Counted from the first letter of the stretch, positions 17,744 to 27,077 are shown. The stretch is 64,000 bases of DNA from Clostridia bacterium (GCA_017614315.1 JAGACA010000007.1:148725-212724); one strand, 5' to 3'. Translations and numbers: made by a program. Notes: generated by a model from the sequence alone, not told the origin.

Positions 17744-19624
17744 ATGCCCGGTTCCGGTCCAGGTGGAATGCACGGCAGGGGCTTTCTGACGGATGAGGAA
17801 AAGAAAAACCGCCCGAAAGTCACTTGGCCGCTCATAAAACGAATACTGTCATACCTCAAGCCGTATTGGAAGCAGATGGCGATCGTGCTGCTTTGCATAA
17901 TCGTCTCTTCCGTTCTCGGCCTCCTGCCCTCAGTACTGACGGGCCGCATCATCGACGAAGGCCTCATCGGACGGAACCTCAAGATGCTGATCACGCTGAT
18001 ACTCGTTTCGCTCGGCGTGACCTTCGCGTCGCACCTCATCGGCGTCGGCGAGAGCTATCTCAACAACTGGATCGCCCAGCACATAAGCTTCGACATGCGG
18101 AACAATATGTACCGCCATCTGCAGAAGATGTCGCAGCGGTTCTTCACGACCAACAATCAGGGCGATATCATAACGAGGATGACGAGCGACATATCCGGCG
18201 TGGAGCGCGTCGTGACGAGCACCTTCACGTCGATACTCTCGAACTCCATCACGCTTGTCGCCGCGGTGGTCATCATGTTTCGTCAGAACCCGATACTCGC
18301 GGTAGTCGGCATGATGATCATACCTCTGTTCGTTATCCCCACGCGCATGGCGGGCAAGACGCGCTGGAAGCTCACGCAGGAATCGCAGGAGTGCAGCGAC
18401 AAGGTCAACGGCATACTCAACGAGACACTGTCGGTCAGCGGACAGCTCCTCGTAAAGCTGTTCGGCCGCGAGGATCAGGAATACGAAAAGTATAAGACCG
18501 TCAACGGCAAGATGATCCGCCTCAACATCAAGGAGAGCATGGCTGGCCGCTGGTTCATGGTCGTGATACAGACCTTCTCGGGAATAGGCCCCATGCTTTT
18601 GTACCTCGTCGGCGGCATAATGATGATGCGTTACGACTCGAGCCTCACCGTCGGCGACATCACCGTTCTCGTTGCGCTTTTGGGCAGGATGTACGGCCCG
18701 GTCAATTCGCTCCTCAACATACAGGTCGAGTGGATCCGCTCGATGGCGCTGTTCACCAGGATATTCGAGTATTTCGATATGCCGATCGAGATCAAGGAGC
18801 CCGAAAGCCCCGTGATCCCCGCCGCATCCACCGGCGCGGTCGAGTTCAAAAACGTCAACTTCTCCTATGACGCCGAAAGGCAGATACTCCACGACGTGAG
18901 CTTCGAGCTCAGGAGCGGCCGCAGCATAGCGATAGTCGGCCCGTCCGGCTCCGGCAAGAGCACGATCATCAACCTCATCCCGCGCCTTTACGACGTCGAT
19001 TCGGGCGAAGTGCTCTTCGACGGCGTGGACGTTAGGGATCTGAGCCTCGACTTTTTGCGCGGCAGCGTCGGCATAGTCAGCCAGGAGACGTATCTCTTCA
19101 ACGGCACCATCCGCGAAAACCTTCTGTACGCCAAGCCCGACGCGACCGATGAGGAGCTTATCGAGGCCTGCAAAAAGGCGAACATCTACGACTTCGTCGA
19201 AAAGCAGGAAAAGGGTCTCGACTCGATCGTCGGCAACCGCGGGCTGAAGCTCTCCGGCGGCGAGAAGCAGCGTATCTCCATCGCGCGGGTGCTTCTGAAG
19301 GATCCCGCTCTGCTCATATTCGACGAGGCGACGAGCGCGCTCGACTCGATCTCGGAACAGAAGATCCAGGACGCGATCGATCCCATAATCGCGGAGCGGA
19401 CGAGCATACTCATAGCGCACCGCCTTTCGACGATACTCGCCGCGGACGAGATCATCGTCGTCAAGGACGGCAGGATCGTTGAGCGAGGCGTGCATAAGGA
19501 GCTTGTCAAAGCGGGCGGAGTATACACGGAGCTTTACGAAACGCAGTTCAAGCGCGCCCTCGAGGAAAACGCCGGGTTTATCCCGACCGAGACCGAGGAC
19601 ACCGATTATCTTAATGCGGAATGA
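17744..19624 (+). CDS. ABC exporter, fused membrane and ATPase domains
   Basis: 626 residues. A glycine/proline-rich cytosolic start is followed by six membrane helices (ABC transporter type 1, about residues 40-330) and an ATPase domain with GPSGSGKS (about 395-403), a Q-loop VSQETYLF, signature LSGGEKQR and LLIFDEATSALD. The catalytic glutamate is present, so this is not a degenerate half. It would work as a dimer exporting lipids, peptides or drugs; the substrate is unknown. AAAAGGAGG precedes the start. Confidence 0.93.
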   Translation: MPGSGPGGMHGRGFLTDEEKKNRPKVTWPLIKRILSYLKPYWKQMAIVLLCIIVSSVLGLLPSVLTGRIIDEGLIGRNLKMLITLILVSLGVTFASHLIGVGESYLNNWIAQHISFDMRNNMYRHLQKMSQRFFTTNNQGDIITRMTSDISGVERVVTSTFTSILSNSITLVAAVVIMFRQNPILAVVGMMIIPLFVIPTRMAGKTRWKLTQESQECSDKVNGILNETLSVSGQLLVKLFGREDQEYEKYKTVNGKMIRLNIKESMAGRWFMVVIQTFSGIGPMLLYLVGGIMMMRYDSSLTVGDITVLVALLGRMYGPVNSLLNIQVEWIRSMALFTRIFEYFDMPIEIKEPESPVIPAASTGAVEFKNVNFSYDAERQILHDVSFELRSGRSIAIVGPSGSGKSTIINLIPRLYDVDSGEVLFDGVDVRDLSLDFLRGSVGIVSQETYLFNGTIRENLLYAKPDATDEELIEACKKANIYDFVEKQEKGLDSIVGNRGLKLSGGEKQRISIARVLLKDPALLIFDEATSALDSISEQKIQDAIDPIIAERTSILIAHRLSTILAADEIIVVKDGRIVERGVHKELVKAGGVYTELYETQFKRALEENAGFIPTETEDTDYLNAE

Positions 19625-19654
19625 TACGGGCGATCCGGCCCGGGGAGGAACGAT

Positions 19655-20212
19655 ATGAAAGTCAAGAACATAGAGCTTACGCTCAGGGACGGCAGGAAAG
19701 CCGTATTGAGGAACCCCGTACGCGAGGATGCGCAGGGACTTATCGATTACCTTGTAAAGTCCGCCGAGGAGACGGACTTCCTTCTCCGCAATCCCGATGA
19801 ATGCGGCAAGTACACGCTCGAGAGCGAGTATAAGTTCATAGAGAACATGAACGGCGCGGACAATATGCTGACGCTCGTCTGCGACGTCGAAGGCGTTATC
19901 GCGGGCAACTGCCAGATAACTTGGTCGAAGAGCATGAAGCTTAAGCACCGCGCCGAGATCGGCATCGCGCTTATGCGCGAATACTGGGGGCTCGGGATCG
20001 GAAGCGCCATGTTCCGCGAAATGCAGAAGATCGCCGAGGCGAATCCCGACATCCTCCAGATGGAGCTCGAATTCATAGAAGGAAATGCCCGCGCCCGCGC
20101 GCTTTATGAAAAGATGGGTTTCAGGATCACCGGCATGAGACCCGACGCGATAATGGGACGCGACGGCAAGCTCAAAAACGAATACCACATGATAAGGAAG
20201 ATAGAAAGATGA
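19655..20212 (+). CDS. GNAT family N-acetyltransferase
   Basis: 185 residues. It has the GNAT layout: an N-terminal LRDGRKAVLRNPVREDA segment, the acetyl-CoA region E.GIALMREYWGLGIGSAMF and a late EGNARARALYEKMGF motif typical of the RimI/YhhY-like branch that acetylates small amines or protein N-termini. Acceptor unknown. GGGGAGGAACG precedes the ATG. It follows the ABC exporter by 30 bases and overlaps the upstream frame of the HD protein gene. Confidence 0.88.
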   Translation: MKVKNIELTLRDGRKAVLRNPVREDAQGLIDYLVKSAEETDFLLRNPDECGKYTLESEYKFIENMNGADNMLTLVCDVEGVIAGNCQITWSKSMKLKHRAEIGIALMREYWGLGIGSAMFREMQKIAEANPDILQMELEFIEGNARARALYEKMGFRITGMRPDAIMGRDGKLKNEYHMIRKIER

Positions 20213-20226
20213 CGGGGGAGGAAAGG

Positions 20227-20721
20227 ATGATACGCGACCGCCAGTACACGAGGATCGACGAGCTCCGGAAGCTTGTGGATCCCCTGATACTCGGCATAGA
20301 GGATAAGACGGAAATGCGCACCGCGTTCGTACACCTTTACGGCGTGGGGCTCCTTGCCGCGGTGTTCGCGCTGAAGCGCGGCTTCTCCCGCGAAACGGCG
20401 GAGCTGTGCGAGATCGCGGGCATACTGCACGACCTTCTGACCTATGTCCGTCCCGAGGAGGACGGCCCCGATCACGCGCCTAAATGCGCGGATTACGCGA
20501 AGGAATACGTGCTCGACAGGATGACCTCCCTGACCGAAGAGGAGAAGGAGCTCGTCTATAACGGCGTTAAGAACCACAGCGACAAGAGGATCAAGGGCTC
20601 CGATTTCGACGAGATAATAAAGGACGCCGACCTTGCGCACCACGCGCTGAGGAACCCCGCCGAGGATCGCTTCTTCGATATGCCCCGCGTGAGAACGGCC
20701 GTCGGCGAGCTCATCGACTGA
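20227..20721 (+). CDS. HD-domain protein
   Basis: 164 residues from ATG 20227, chosen because GGGGAGGAAAGG lies immediately upstream; an in-frame ATG at 20209 overlapping the GNAT stop (ATGA) is the alternative. HD-superfamily features are HLYGV, ILHDL, a later KNHSD and DADL, which provide the metal ligands of a small phosphohydrolase. The substrate cannot be told. A bidirectional terminator follows, so this ends the exporter-GNAT-HD unit. Confidence 0.75.
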   Translation: MIRDRQYTRIDELRKLVDPLILGIEDKTEMRTAFVHLYGVGLLAAVFALKRGFSRETAELCEIAGILHDLLTYVRPEEDGPDHAPKCADYAKEYVLDRMTSLTEEEKELVYNGVKNHSDKRIKGSDFDEIIKDADLAHHALRNPAEDRFFDMPRVRTAVGELID

Positions 20722-20730
20722 ATAAAGCAA

Positions 20731-20764
20731 AAAACCGCCTGATAGTGAATCGGGCGATTTTTTA
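20731..20764. terminator. Bidirectional terminator between the HD and XRE genes
   Basis: CGCCTGAT at 20736-20743 pairs with ATCGGGCG at 20749-20756 (one G-U), flanked by AAAA before and TTTTTT after, so it can serve both converging genes. Confidence 0.8.
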
Positions 20765-20776
20765 TTCTTTGCTCTT

Positions 20777-21304
20777 TCATTCGTTATCCGTCTTTTCGGC
20801 GTAGCGGCGTATGGTCTCGACCATGTGCTTGTTCTTGAAGAAGGCGTCTATTTCGTCCATGTCGACGGTCAGCCCCTTCATGATGCCCTGTATCAGCACC
20901 TCGGCATACATTACCTCGCGCGTCATGGGATCCTTGAGGTAGGCGAGTATGTCAATGTTCATCTTTTCGTTCATGCCTTCGACCATGCCCGCAAAGAAGG
21001 TGGAGTCCTCGCCGAAGAGCTTCCCGACCCTTTCGATGCAGTCGAAGCCCTCGGAAACGTCTGCGACGCGCATGAGCTTCCTTTCGCCTGCCGTAAAGCT
21101 TCCGCCGTTCAAGAGCCTGTCGGCGGTGGTGTTCAGCTCGTCGCACAGCGCGAGCAGTATTCCCGTATCGGGGAGAGCGTCGCCGTTTTCCCATTTCGAT
21201 ACGGCCTGGAAGGATACGTTCAGCCTTTCGGCAAGTTCCTTCTGCGTCATTCCAGCGGCCTTTCTCTGATTCTGAATGTACCGCCCAATCTTGAGATTGT
21301 CCAT
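20777..21304 (-). CDS. XRE-family helix-turn-helix regulator
   Basis: 175 residues. The N-terminal helix-turn-helix at about residues 6-62 (MTQKELAERLNVSFQAVSKWENG) is a cro/C1-type DNA-binding domain. The remaining 110 residues are helical with no enzyme motif and may form a dimerisation or ligand-sensing region. A strong promoter at 21351-21379 and an AAGGAGAGA site precede it. The MATE gene lies upstream on the same strand, making it a possible target, though that is inference. Confidence 0.88.
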   Translation of the reverse strand: MDNLKIGRYIQNQRKAAGMTQKELAERLNVSFQAVSKWENGDALPDTGILLALCDELNTTADRLLNGGSFTAGERKLMRVADVSEGFDCIERVGKLFGEDSTFFAGMVEGMNEKMNIDILAYLKDPMTREVMYAEVLIQGIMKGLTVDMDEIDAFFKNKHMVETIRRYAEKTDNE

Positions 21305-21350
21305 TTTTCATCTCTCCTTGTTTTTTACTTGCTTTCCGGTCGGCAGATAA

Positions 21351-21379
21351 ATGATAAAACAAAGATCCGTGTTTGTAAA
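21351..21379 (-). promoter_or_regulatory. Promoter of the XRE regulator gene
   Basis: Minus strand: -35 TTTACA (21379-21374), 17-base spacer, -10 TATCAT (21356-21351). Leader of about 40 bases. Confidence 0.65.
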
Positions 21380-21416
21380 TAACGCGAATTTTGAAATTAT
21401 TCTAATTCGGGTTGAA

Positions 21417-22829
21417 TCATCCGGCTTCCGGCGCAAGGCCGAGCTGCTCGGCCTCCTGCCTTTTCTGATATCTGCGCCTTATCGTTTCGGAGAATATGAA
21501 ATGCGTAAGCGCGGTCAGGGTCCAGCTGATGGGGTAGGAGAGGTAGACGAACTGTATGCGGTCGACGAAGCGGCATACGGTATAGATCCATACCAGCCTG
21601 AACACGCAGGAGCCTATAAGCGATATGAGCGTCGACGTCGTGCTCCTGCCGAGCCCGCGGAGCACGCCCGAGCCCACCTCCATGAACGCGAGCGCGATAT
21701 AGGGGATCAGCATAATCTTCATGCGAGTCATCGCCGTCTCGACCGCGAGCGGCGCCTTGACGTAGAGCGACAGCAGCGGCTTGTGGAAGCCGAGAAGTAT
21801 CCCGCCCGCAGCGATCGCGATGAGGCCGGTCACGAGATAGCAGCAGCGCATGACGGACGCGATCCGCCTGTACTTCGCCGCGCCGTAGTTTTGGCTGGTG
21901 AAAGTGACGGATGCCTGGTACACGGAATTGGTCGCGACGTACGCGAAACCCTCCAGATTTCCGGCCGCGGCGTTGCCGTCTATGACGTCAGAACCGCCGG
22001 GACAGAGACGGTTGTTAAAGCCGATTATGGTGGACTGGATAAGCATGTTGGAAAGCGAGAACAGCGCGCCCTGCACTCCCGCGGGGAGCCCGTCGCGGAT
22101 TATCTCCTTCACCGCCCGCTTATCGAGGCGGAGCTTCCTGAGCTCAAGACGGCAGGGACCTTCGTCGTGCATGAGCTTTACGCCGAGGAGCAGCGTGGAA
22201 ACGATGTTCGCGATGACCGTCGCGAGCGCTACTCCGTCGACGCTCATGCCGAGCACGAGCACGAAAACAAGATTCATGCCGACGTTCAGAAGCCCCGTTC
22301 CCGTGAGTATCACGAGCGGAGTGGCCGTGTCGCCCTTGGCGCGGAATATGGCGATGAGGTAGTTGGAGAGGGCGATGAACGGCACGCCCGCGAAATAGAT
22401 CTTCGTGTAAAGGTCGGCAAGGTCGAGTATATGCCCCCGGTCGCCGAGAAGGCTTAAGAGCGGACGGCTGATGACGAGACCGATACCGGAACAGACGACG
22501 CCGGTGATGAGCCCGACAAGGAGCGAAGAATGTACGGCGCGGCTGACGGCGTCGGGGTCGCGCTTGCCGAGGTTCCTTGCCACTACGACGTTAGTGCCGA
22601 CGGAGAAGCCCATGAAAATGTTGAGGAAGAGATTCACCATCGCGCCGGTCGTGCCGATGGCGCCGATCGCGCCCTCGACGTTCGACATGCCCGCGACGAT
22701 CATGTCCGCAGCGTTGTACAGGACCTGCAGAATATTCGTAACGATCAGCGGAAACGCGAACAGGAACACCTTGCCGAGGATGGGTCCCTCGAGCATGTTT
22801 ATGTCTCTCGATCCCTTAAAAAGCTTCAT
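21417..22829 (-). CDS. MATE family efflux transporter
   Basis: 470 residues with about 12 hydrophobic helices in two similar halves, typical of MATE (MatE repeats). The early segment ILGKVFLFAFPLIVTNILQ and the MPINA-like second half support this. It would export drugs or cationic metabolites using Na+ or H+ gradients; substrate unknown. Its promoter (22863-22891) is divergent from the HAD phosphatase gene. The ATG at 22829 has a weak ribosome site. Confidence 0.92.
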   Translation of the reverse strand: MKLFKGSRDINMLEGPILGKVFLFAFPLIVTNILQVLYNAADMIVAGMSNVEGAIGAIGTTGAMVNLFLNIFMGFSVGTNVVVARNLGKRDPDAVSRAVHSSLLVGLITGVVCSGIGLVISRPLLSLLGDRGHILDLADLYTKIYFAGVPFIALSNYLIAIFRAKGDTATPLVILTGTGLLNVGMNLVFVLVLGMSVDGVALATVIANIVSTLLLGVKLMHDEGPCRLELRKLRLDKRAVKEIIRDGLPAGVQGALFSLSNMLIQSTIIGFNNRLCPGGSDVIDGNAAAGNLEGFAYVATNSVYQASVTFTSQNYGAAKYRRIASVMRCCYLVTGLIAIAAGGILLGFHKPLLSLYVKAPLAVETAMTRMKIMLIPYIALAFMEVGSGVLRGLGRSTTSTLISLIGSCVFRLVWIYTVCRFVDRIQFVYLSYPISWTLTALTHFIFSETIRRRYQKRQEAEQLGLAPEAG

Positions 22830-22862
22830 TGTCCGAACCGTCTTTTCGCTGTATTTGATTTA

Positions 22863-22891
22863 ATTCTATAATCTCTTCATACCAGTGTCAA
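22863..22891 (-). promoter_or_regulatory. Promoter of the MATE gene
   Basis: Minus strand: -35 TTGACA (22891-22886), 17-base spacer, -10 TAGAAT (22868-22863). Predicted leader of about 25 bases. Confidence 0.85.
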
Positions 22892-22932
22892 TATTCGCGC
22901 ACAATATATAACACTTTTACGCGCGGCTGTGG

Positions 22933-22938
22933 TATAAT
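22933..22938 (+). promoter_or_regulatory. -10 element immediately upstream of the HAD gene
   Basis: TATAAT ends seven bases before the ATG at 22946, so a normal start site would make a leaderless mRNA. The -35 region is weak. Confidence 0.6.
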
Positions 22939-22945
22939 CCCGATA

Positions 22946-23728
22946 ATGAATGCGATTTTTTTCGACATAGACGGCACCCTCGACGACTTTGAGGGGCGGA
23001 TACCCGCTTCGACCGTATACGCGGTAAGGAAGGCGCGCGCGAACGGAGCTTTGTGTTTCGTAAACACGGGACGCCCGTATTTTCACATTCTCCCGGAGAT
23101 AAAGGCGCTCGGCTTCGACGGCTTCGTCTGCTCCTGCGGTCAGCATCTCCTGATCGGGGAAAGGACTGTCAAGCGCGTACGCCCGACCGCAGAGGCATCG
23201 CGAAGGACGATAGAGCTTGCCGAACGCTGCTTCCTCGACGGCTATTTCGAGTCCGAGGAGGGGTGCCTCGTCAGCTTCGTGCACGACCTTATACCGCTCG
23301 TCGCTTTCCAGATAAAGGATTTTTCAAAGCGCGGCGTTCCGGTATTGCTCGGATACGAACACAAGGATTTCCGCCTCGACAAGTTCTGCTTCTTCGCGGG
23401 CGAGGGCTCCGATCCCGATCTGTTCATCGAGGGCGTTAAGGATATCTTCACCGTCATCAAAAAGGGCGAAGGCGATTACGAGATGGTCATGAACGGCTGC
23501 ACCAAGGCGAACGGCATAGGCGAGATACTCGGCCTGATGGGCGTGAAGGACGCCGAGACCTACGCGATAGGCGACAGCGCGAACGATCTTCTGATGCTCG
23601 GCGCGGTTGATCATCCGATCGCCATGGGCGGCGCGCCGAAGGAGCTTACGGACACAGCCGAGTTCACGACCGACAGGCTCGAAAACGACGGCCTCAAAAA
23701 GGCGCTCGAGCATTTCGGGATAATCTGA
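22946..23728 (+). CDS. HAD-superfamily Cof-type phosphatase
   Basis: 260 residues. Motif I is DIDGT (residues 7-11), a C2B-type cap occupies the middle, and the late motif GDSANDLLML holds the metal-binding aspartates. This is the Cof/YbiV class, which hydrolyses sugar or nucleotide phosphates; the real substrate is unknown. No Shine-Dalgarno is visible and a TATAAT ends seven bases upstream, consistent with leaderless expression. A strong bidirectional terminator follows. Confidence 0.9.
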   Translation: MNAIFFDIDGTLDDFEGRIPASTVYAVRKARANGALCFVNTGRPYFHILPEIKALGFDGFVCSCGQHLLIGERTVKRVRPTAEASRRTIELAERCFLDGYFESEEGCLVSFVHDLIPLVAFQIKDFSKRGVPVLLGYEHKDFRLDKFCFFAGEGSDPDLFIEGVKDIFTVIKKGEGDYEMVMNGCTKANGIGEILGLMGVKDAETYAIGDSANDLLMLGAVDHPIAMGGAPKELTDTAEFTTDRLENDGLKKALEHFGII

Positions 23729-23732
23729 CGGC

Positions 23733-23775
23733 AAAAAACAGTCCTCCGGAAGGATCTTCCGGAGGACTGTTTTTT
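23733..23775. terminator. Bidirectional terminator between HAD and CD1247-like genes
   Basis: A 20-base-pair stem (23733-23752 with 23756-23775, loop GAT) has A-runs on one side and T-runs on the other and serves both converging genes. Confidence 0.92.
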
Positions 23776-23782
23776 TATATAC

Positions 23783-24181
23783 TCAGTCGTCGAAAAGCTT
23801 CTCGTTGCACCTGGGGCAGATGGGACTCTCCTTGCCCTCGAGCATATCGTCGGTCAGTGGAACGACCTCGCCGCAGTTGGGACAGGTGAAGTAATCGAAA
23901 TCGTCTTCCCAGCTCTCGCTGCCGTCGAAGGGGAACCCCTCGTCGTCTTCCTCCTCTTCATCCTCGATGAGGAAGCCGAGGACCTCGTCCATCTCGTCGA
24001 TATCCGAGTTGATCTCGTCAAGCTCGGCCTCGATATTGTCAACGCGCGCGGATTCGATCTCGACCTCGTCGGCGATGGCTTCAAGGCAGTCGGCAATGGC
24101 CTTCAGGACCTTGGCGTTATCGTCGTCGGGGAGCTTCAGACCGTCCATTAGCCCGCGAAGATAAGCGATCTTCTGCTTCAT
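23783..24181 (-). CDS. CD1247-type zinc-ribbon protein
   Basis: 132 residues. An N-terminal helix MKQKIAYLRGLMDGL matches the CD1247 N-terminal domain. A coiled coil (about 30-70) and an acidic patch (EDEEEEDDEG) follow, then a zinc ribbon with CPNCGE and CPRCNE. Such proteins usually sit beside efp in Clostridia, as here, one base from the efp stop. Function unknown. The same order pepP, efp, CD1247-like supports one operon. Confidence 0.85.
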   Translation of the reverse strand: MKQKIAYLRGLMDGLKLPDDDNAKVLKAIADCLEAIADEVEIESARVDNIEAELDEINSDIDEMDEVLGFLIEDEEEEDDEGFPFDGSESWEDDFDYFTCPNCGEVVPLTDDMLEGKESPICPRCNEKLFDD

Positions 24182-24182
24182 A

Positions 24183-24740
24183 TTACAACCTCGCCATGTA
24201 CTCGCCGGTACGGGTGTCGATGCGGATGCGGTCGCCCTCGTTCACAAAGAGGGGAACGTTCACGACGTAGCCGGTCTCGACGGTCGCCTGCTTGGTGACG
24301 TTGGTCGCGGTATCGCCGCGGACGCCGGGCTCGCACTCGGTGATGGTGAGCTCAACGAAGTTCGGCGCGGCAACGCTGAACGCCTGTCCCTTATAGAAGC
24401 GGACGGTGACGTTCATGTTCTCGACTATGAAGTTGATGGCGTCCTCGACCTGATCGTGGTTCAGCTCGAGCTGCTCGTAGTTCTCAACATCCATAAAGGT
24501 GTAAAGATCGCCGTCGTTGTAAAGATACTGCATCTCGCGCGTCTCGATGTGAGCGGTGGGATACTTGTCGGTGGGGGAGAAGGTCTTCTCGAGCACCGCG
24601 CCGGTCATGACGTTCTTAAGACGGGTACGGACGAAAGCGGCGCCCTTGCCGGGCTTGACGTGCTGGAAGTCCGCGATGGACCAGACCTGTCCGTCGATCT
24701 CTACGGTGACACCCTTGCGAAAATCGCCTGCTAAAATCAT
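24183..24740 (-). CDS. efp: Elongation factor P
   Basis: 185 residues, normal length. The KPGKG loop places the candidate modification lysine at residue 32, followed by the OB domains and the C-terminal signature ending in GEYMARL. EF-P relieves ribosome stalling at polyproline. No modification enzyme (epmA/B, ymfI) is in the window. AGGAGGT precedes the ATG. It lies between pepP and the CD1247-type gene on the same strand. Confidence 0.97.
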   Translation of the reverse strand: MILAGDFRKGVTVEIDGQVWSIADFQHVKPGKGAAFVRTRLKNVMTGAVLEKTFSPTDKYPTAHIETREMQYLYNDGDLYTFMDVENYEQLELNHDQVEDAINFIVENMNVTVRFYKGQAFSVAAPNFVELTITECEPGVRGDTATNVTKQATVETGYVVNVPLFVNEGDRIRIDTRTGEYMARL

Positions 24741-24803
24741 AAATTACCTCCAAATAGTATGTTCTTAAAGTTTATAATACGGCGGACAAGGCCGCGCTTT
24801 CGA

Positions 24804-25868
24804 TCAGATAACGATCATGTCCTTGGGGGAATGGGCAAGGTTTATGAACCCGTCCTCCGTCAGCACGCAGTCGTCCTCGATGCGCACGCCGCCGAGACCT
24901 TCGATATAGATGCCGGGCTCGACCGTGATGGTGCAGCCGGGGATGAGGGTATCGGCGGAACGCGAGCTCGCATAGGGCGCCTCGTGGATGTCGAGGCCGA
25001 AGCCGTGACCGAGGGAGTGACCGAAGCACTCGCCGTAGCCGGCCTTTGAGATGATACTGCGGGCGACGCCGTCCAATTCCTTCGCGCTCATGTTGGGCTT
25101 AAGCGCGTCGAGCGCCGCCTGCTGCGCCTCGCGGACGATGCCGTATATCTTTTTGAGCTCGCCGCAGGGCTCGCCTATCGCGACGGTGCGCGTCATATCG
25201 GAACAGTAGCCGTTATATTTGCAGCCGAAGTCGATAACGACCAGATCGCCCTTCTGAAGCTTCCTCTGACCGGGAGTGGCATGGGGGAGAGCGCCGTTCG
25301 GGCCGGAACCCACGATCGTGTCAAAGGAGTTCTCGTCGGCGCCGTGCTTCCTCAGAAGATGATCGAGCTCGTTCGCGACTTCCTTCTCGGTCTGACCCTC
25401 GCGTATGAAGGAAAGAAGCTCCTTGAACGCGGCGTCCGCGATCGACTGCGCCTTCTTAAGGCACTCGATCTCGTATTCGTTCTTGACGAGCCTTACCCTG
25501 TCGATCTCGGGCGTATGCGGTACGAGCTCCACGGGAAGAGCCTGATAGCTGTTGAACGCGCGCACGGTGAGGTACCCGTCCTCGAAGGCGCACTTCTTAA
25601 CGCCCATCTCCTCAAGGACGGAGGATATCTCGTCGACCGCGATGGCGCGGGATGTTTCGACTATCTCGAAGTCGGGGCTCTGCTCCTTTGCCTGGATGAT
25701 GTAGCGGAAATCGGTCAGGAGCACGCGCCTGTCCTTGTTGATGACGAGGACCGCCTCATCGCTCGTGAACCCGGAAAAATACCGTATGTTGGTCTTCGAG
25801 GTGATGATTGCGCCGTCAACGCCCAAGGGGGCGAGCACGCCGATCAGCTTATCACATCTTTGCTTCAT
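24804..25868 (-). CDS. Xaa-Pro aminopeptidase (M24B)
   Basis: 354 residues from the ATG at 25868, chosen because AAAGGAG lies 6 bases upstream; a longer frame from 25895 lacks such a site. An N-terminal creatinase-like domain is followed by the pita-bread domain with VVIDFGCKYNGYCSDMTR (metal aspartates), GHSLGHGFGLDIHEAP (His) and EPGIYIEG...RIEDD (Glu). It releases N-terminal residues ahead of proline. It sits upstream of efp, a common Clostridial arrangement. Confidence 0.93.
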   Translation of the reverse strand: MKQRCDKLIGVLAPLGVDGAIITSKTNIRYFSGFTSDEAVLVINKDRRVLLTDFRYIIQAKEQSPDFEIVETSRAIAVDEISSVLEEMGVKKCAFEDGYLTVRAFNSYQALPVELVPHTPEIDRVRLVKNEYEIECLKKAQSIADAAFKELLSFIREGQTEKEVANELDHLLRKHGADENSFDTIVGSGPNGALPHATPGQRKLQKGDLVVIDFGCKYNGYCSDMTRTVAIGEPCGELKKIYGIVREAQQAALDALKPNMSAKELDGVARSIISKAGYGECFGHSLGHGFGLDIHEAPYASSRSADTLIPGCTITVEPGIYIEGLGGVRIEDDCVLTEDGFINLAHSPKDMIVI

Positions 25869-25929
25869 ATTAACTCCTTTTGTCACGGTGGACACACGGG
25901 CTTCCTAAAGCCCCATTTTACAAAATATT

Positions 25930-25959
25930 ATTATACCACAAACATCCCCGTCTGCACAA
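25930..25959 (-). promoter_or_regulatory. Promoter of pepP-efp unit
   Basis: Minus strand: -35 TTGTGC (25959-25954), 18-base spacer ending in GTGG, -10 TATAAT (25935-25930). The leader contains a small hairpin GGGCTT-TAGG-AAGCCC. Confidence 0.7.
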
Positions 25960-26047
25960 GTATTAATTCCTTATTTTTTATCTTTTTTATGCATAAAATG
26001 GACAAGCAGGGAATATAGATTACATAAGAAAGGCGGCAAGCGTACCG

Positions 26048-27034
26048 ATGGATAGAAAAAAGGATCCGAAAATGTCTGCGGAAACGCGGAGGCTCGCGGA
26101 CAGAGCCGCCGCGCTCGTTTCTTCCGCCGTGATACTGCTCACGCTCCTTGTCTCGTCGGTGTTTCCCGGGTCGGTCTTGACCAACGCCGTAAGGACGCTC
26201 GAGCCGGCGTCGGCGGAATTCATAATCCCGTCCGCGACGGAAAAGCCCGACCGGTCGGTATTCATTCGCATAGCAGACGTCGACGGGGACGTGAGCCCCG
26301 AGAACGTTATAAAGCTTATCAATATCTCCGGGATATCGGATCCCGTCGAGCTTTCGGGCGACGAGCCGACGGTGCTCATCTATCATACGCACGACACCGA
26401 GGCATACAGACAGACGGAGGATTCGACCTATGTCCCGACGGGCGATTTCCGCACCGACGACAACGGGAAAAACGTCTATGCCGTGGGCGAGGAGCTGAAG
26501 AGGATACTCCGTGAGGATTACGGCATAATCGCCGTGCACGCATCGGAAAAGCACGAGAAGCCGAGGCTTGCGGAGGCGTATTCGCGCTCGCTCGAGACGA
26601 TGCTCAGGTATAAGGAGCTGTACCCCACGATCGAGATGTTCATAGACATACACCGGGACGGGGTGGAGGGTGAAGGCTACAAAAACGATTTCGTCACCGT
26701 GGACGGAAGGGAATGCGCGCGGATGATGTTCGTCGTCGGCACGGGCTCGAGCGGCAAAAGCTCCCAGAACGCTCCGGAGCCCTCGACGGAGGCGGAGCTG
26801 ATGACGCCGGATTTCGAATCGAATTACGCGCTCGCCGCGGAGCTTACGAATATGCTCCGGTCGTACGACGCCGATTTCATGCGGAACATCCGCGTCAAGG
26901 CGGGAAAATACAACCAGCAGGTCTCATCCGCCTGCCTGCTCGTTGAGGTCGGCCACAACGGGAACACGCTCGAGCAGGCGAAGAACTCGATGATATACCT
27001 CGCGAAAGCGATAGCCGCCGTTTGCGGGAAATAA
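26048..27034 (+). CDS. spoIIP: Stage II sporulation protein P
   Basis: 328 residues. One N-terminal membrane helix (about 22-45) is followed by the SpoIIP amidase domain with VLIYHTHDTEAY, IDIHRDG and LLVEVGHNGNT. With SpoIID and SpoIIM it degrades septal peptidoglycan during engulfment. It implies a sporulation programme. The ATG at 26048 has a modest AAAGGCGG site. A mother-cell sigma promoter is expected but I could not define one. Convergent with a zinc-ribbon protein across a shared terminator. Confidence 0.95.
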   Translation: MDRKKDPKMSAETRRLADRAAALVSSAVILLTLLVSSVFPGSVLTNAVRTLEPASAEFIIPSATEKPDRSVFIRIADVDGDVSPENVIKLINISGISDPVELSGDEPTVLIYHTHDTEAYRQTEDSTYVPTGDFRTDDNGKNVYAVGEELKRILREDYGIIAVHASEKHEKPRLAEAYSRSLETMLRYKELYPTIEMFIDIHRDGVEGEGYKNDFVTVDGRECARMMFVVGTGSSGKSSQNAPEPSTEAELMTPDFESNYALAAELTNMLRSYDADFMRNIRVKAGKYNQQVSSACLLVEVGHNGNTLEQAKNSMIYLAKAIAAVCGK

Positions 27035-27066
27035 AAAAAGACCGCGGATACTCTCCGCGATCTTTC
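27033..27066. terminator. Bidirectional terminator after spoIIP
   Basis: GACCGCGGA at 27040-27048 pairs with TCCGCGATC at 27054-27062 with one mismatch; A7 precedes and TTT follows. Confidence 0.75.
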
Positions 27067-27077
27067 GCTGTCAGATC

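Noticed and set aside
17930-20188. A 752-residue open frame on the minus strand across the ABC exporter and GNAT genes
   Set aside because: It is antisense to two clear genes. Long antisense frames arise here because codons TTA, CTA and TCA (reverse complements of stops) are rarely used. No family features or ribosome site.
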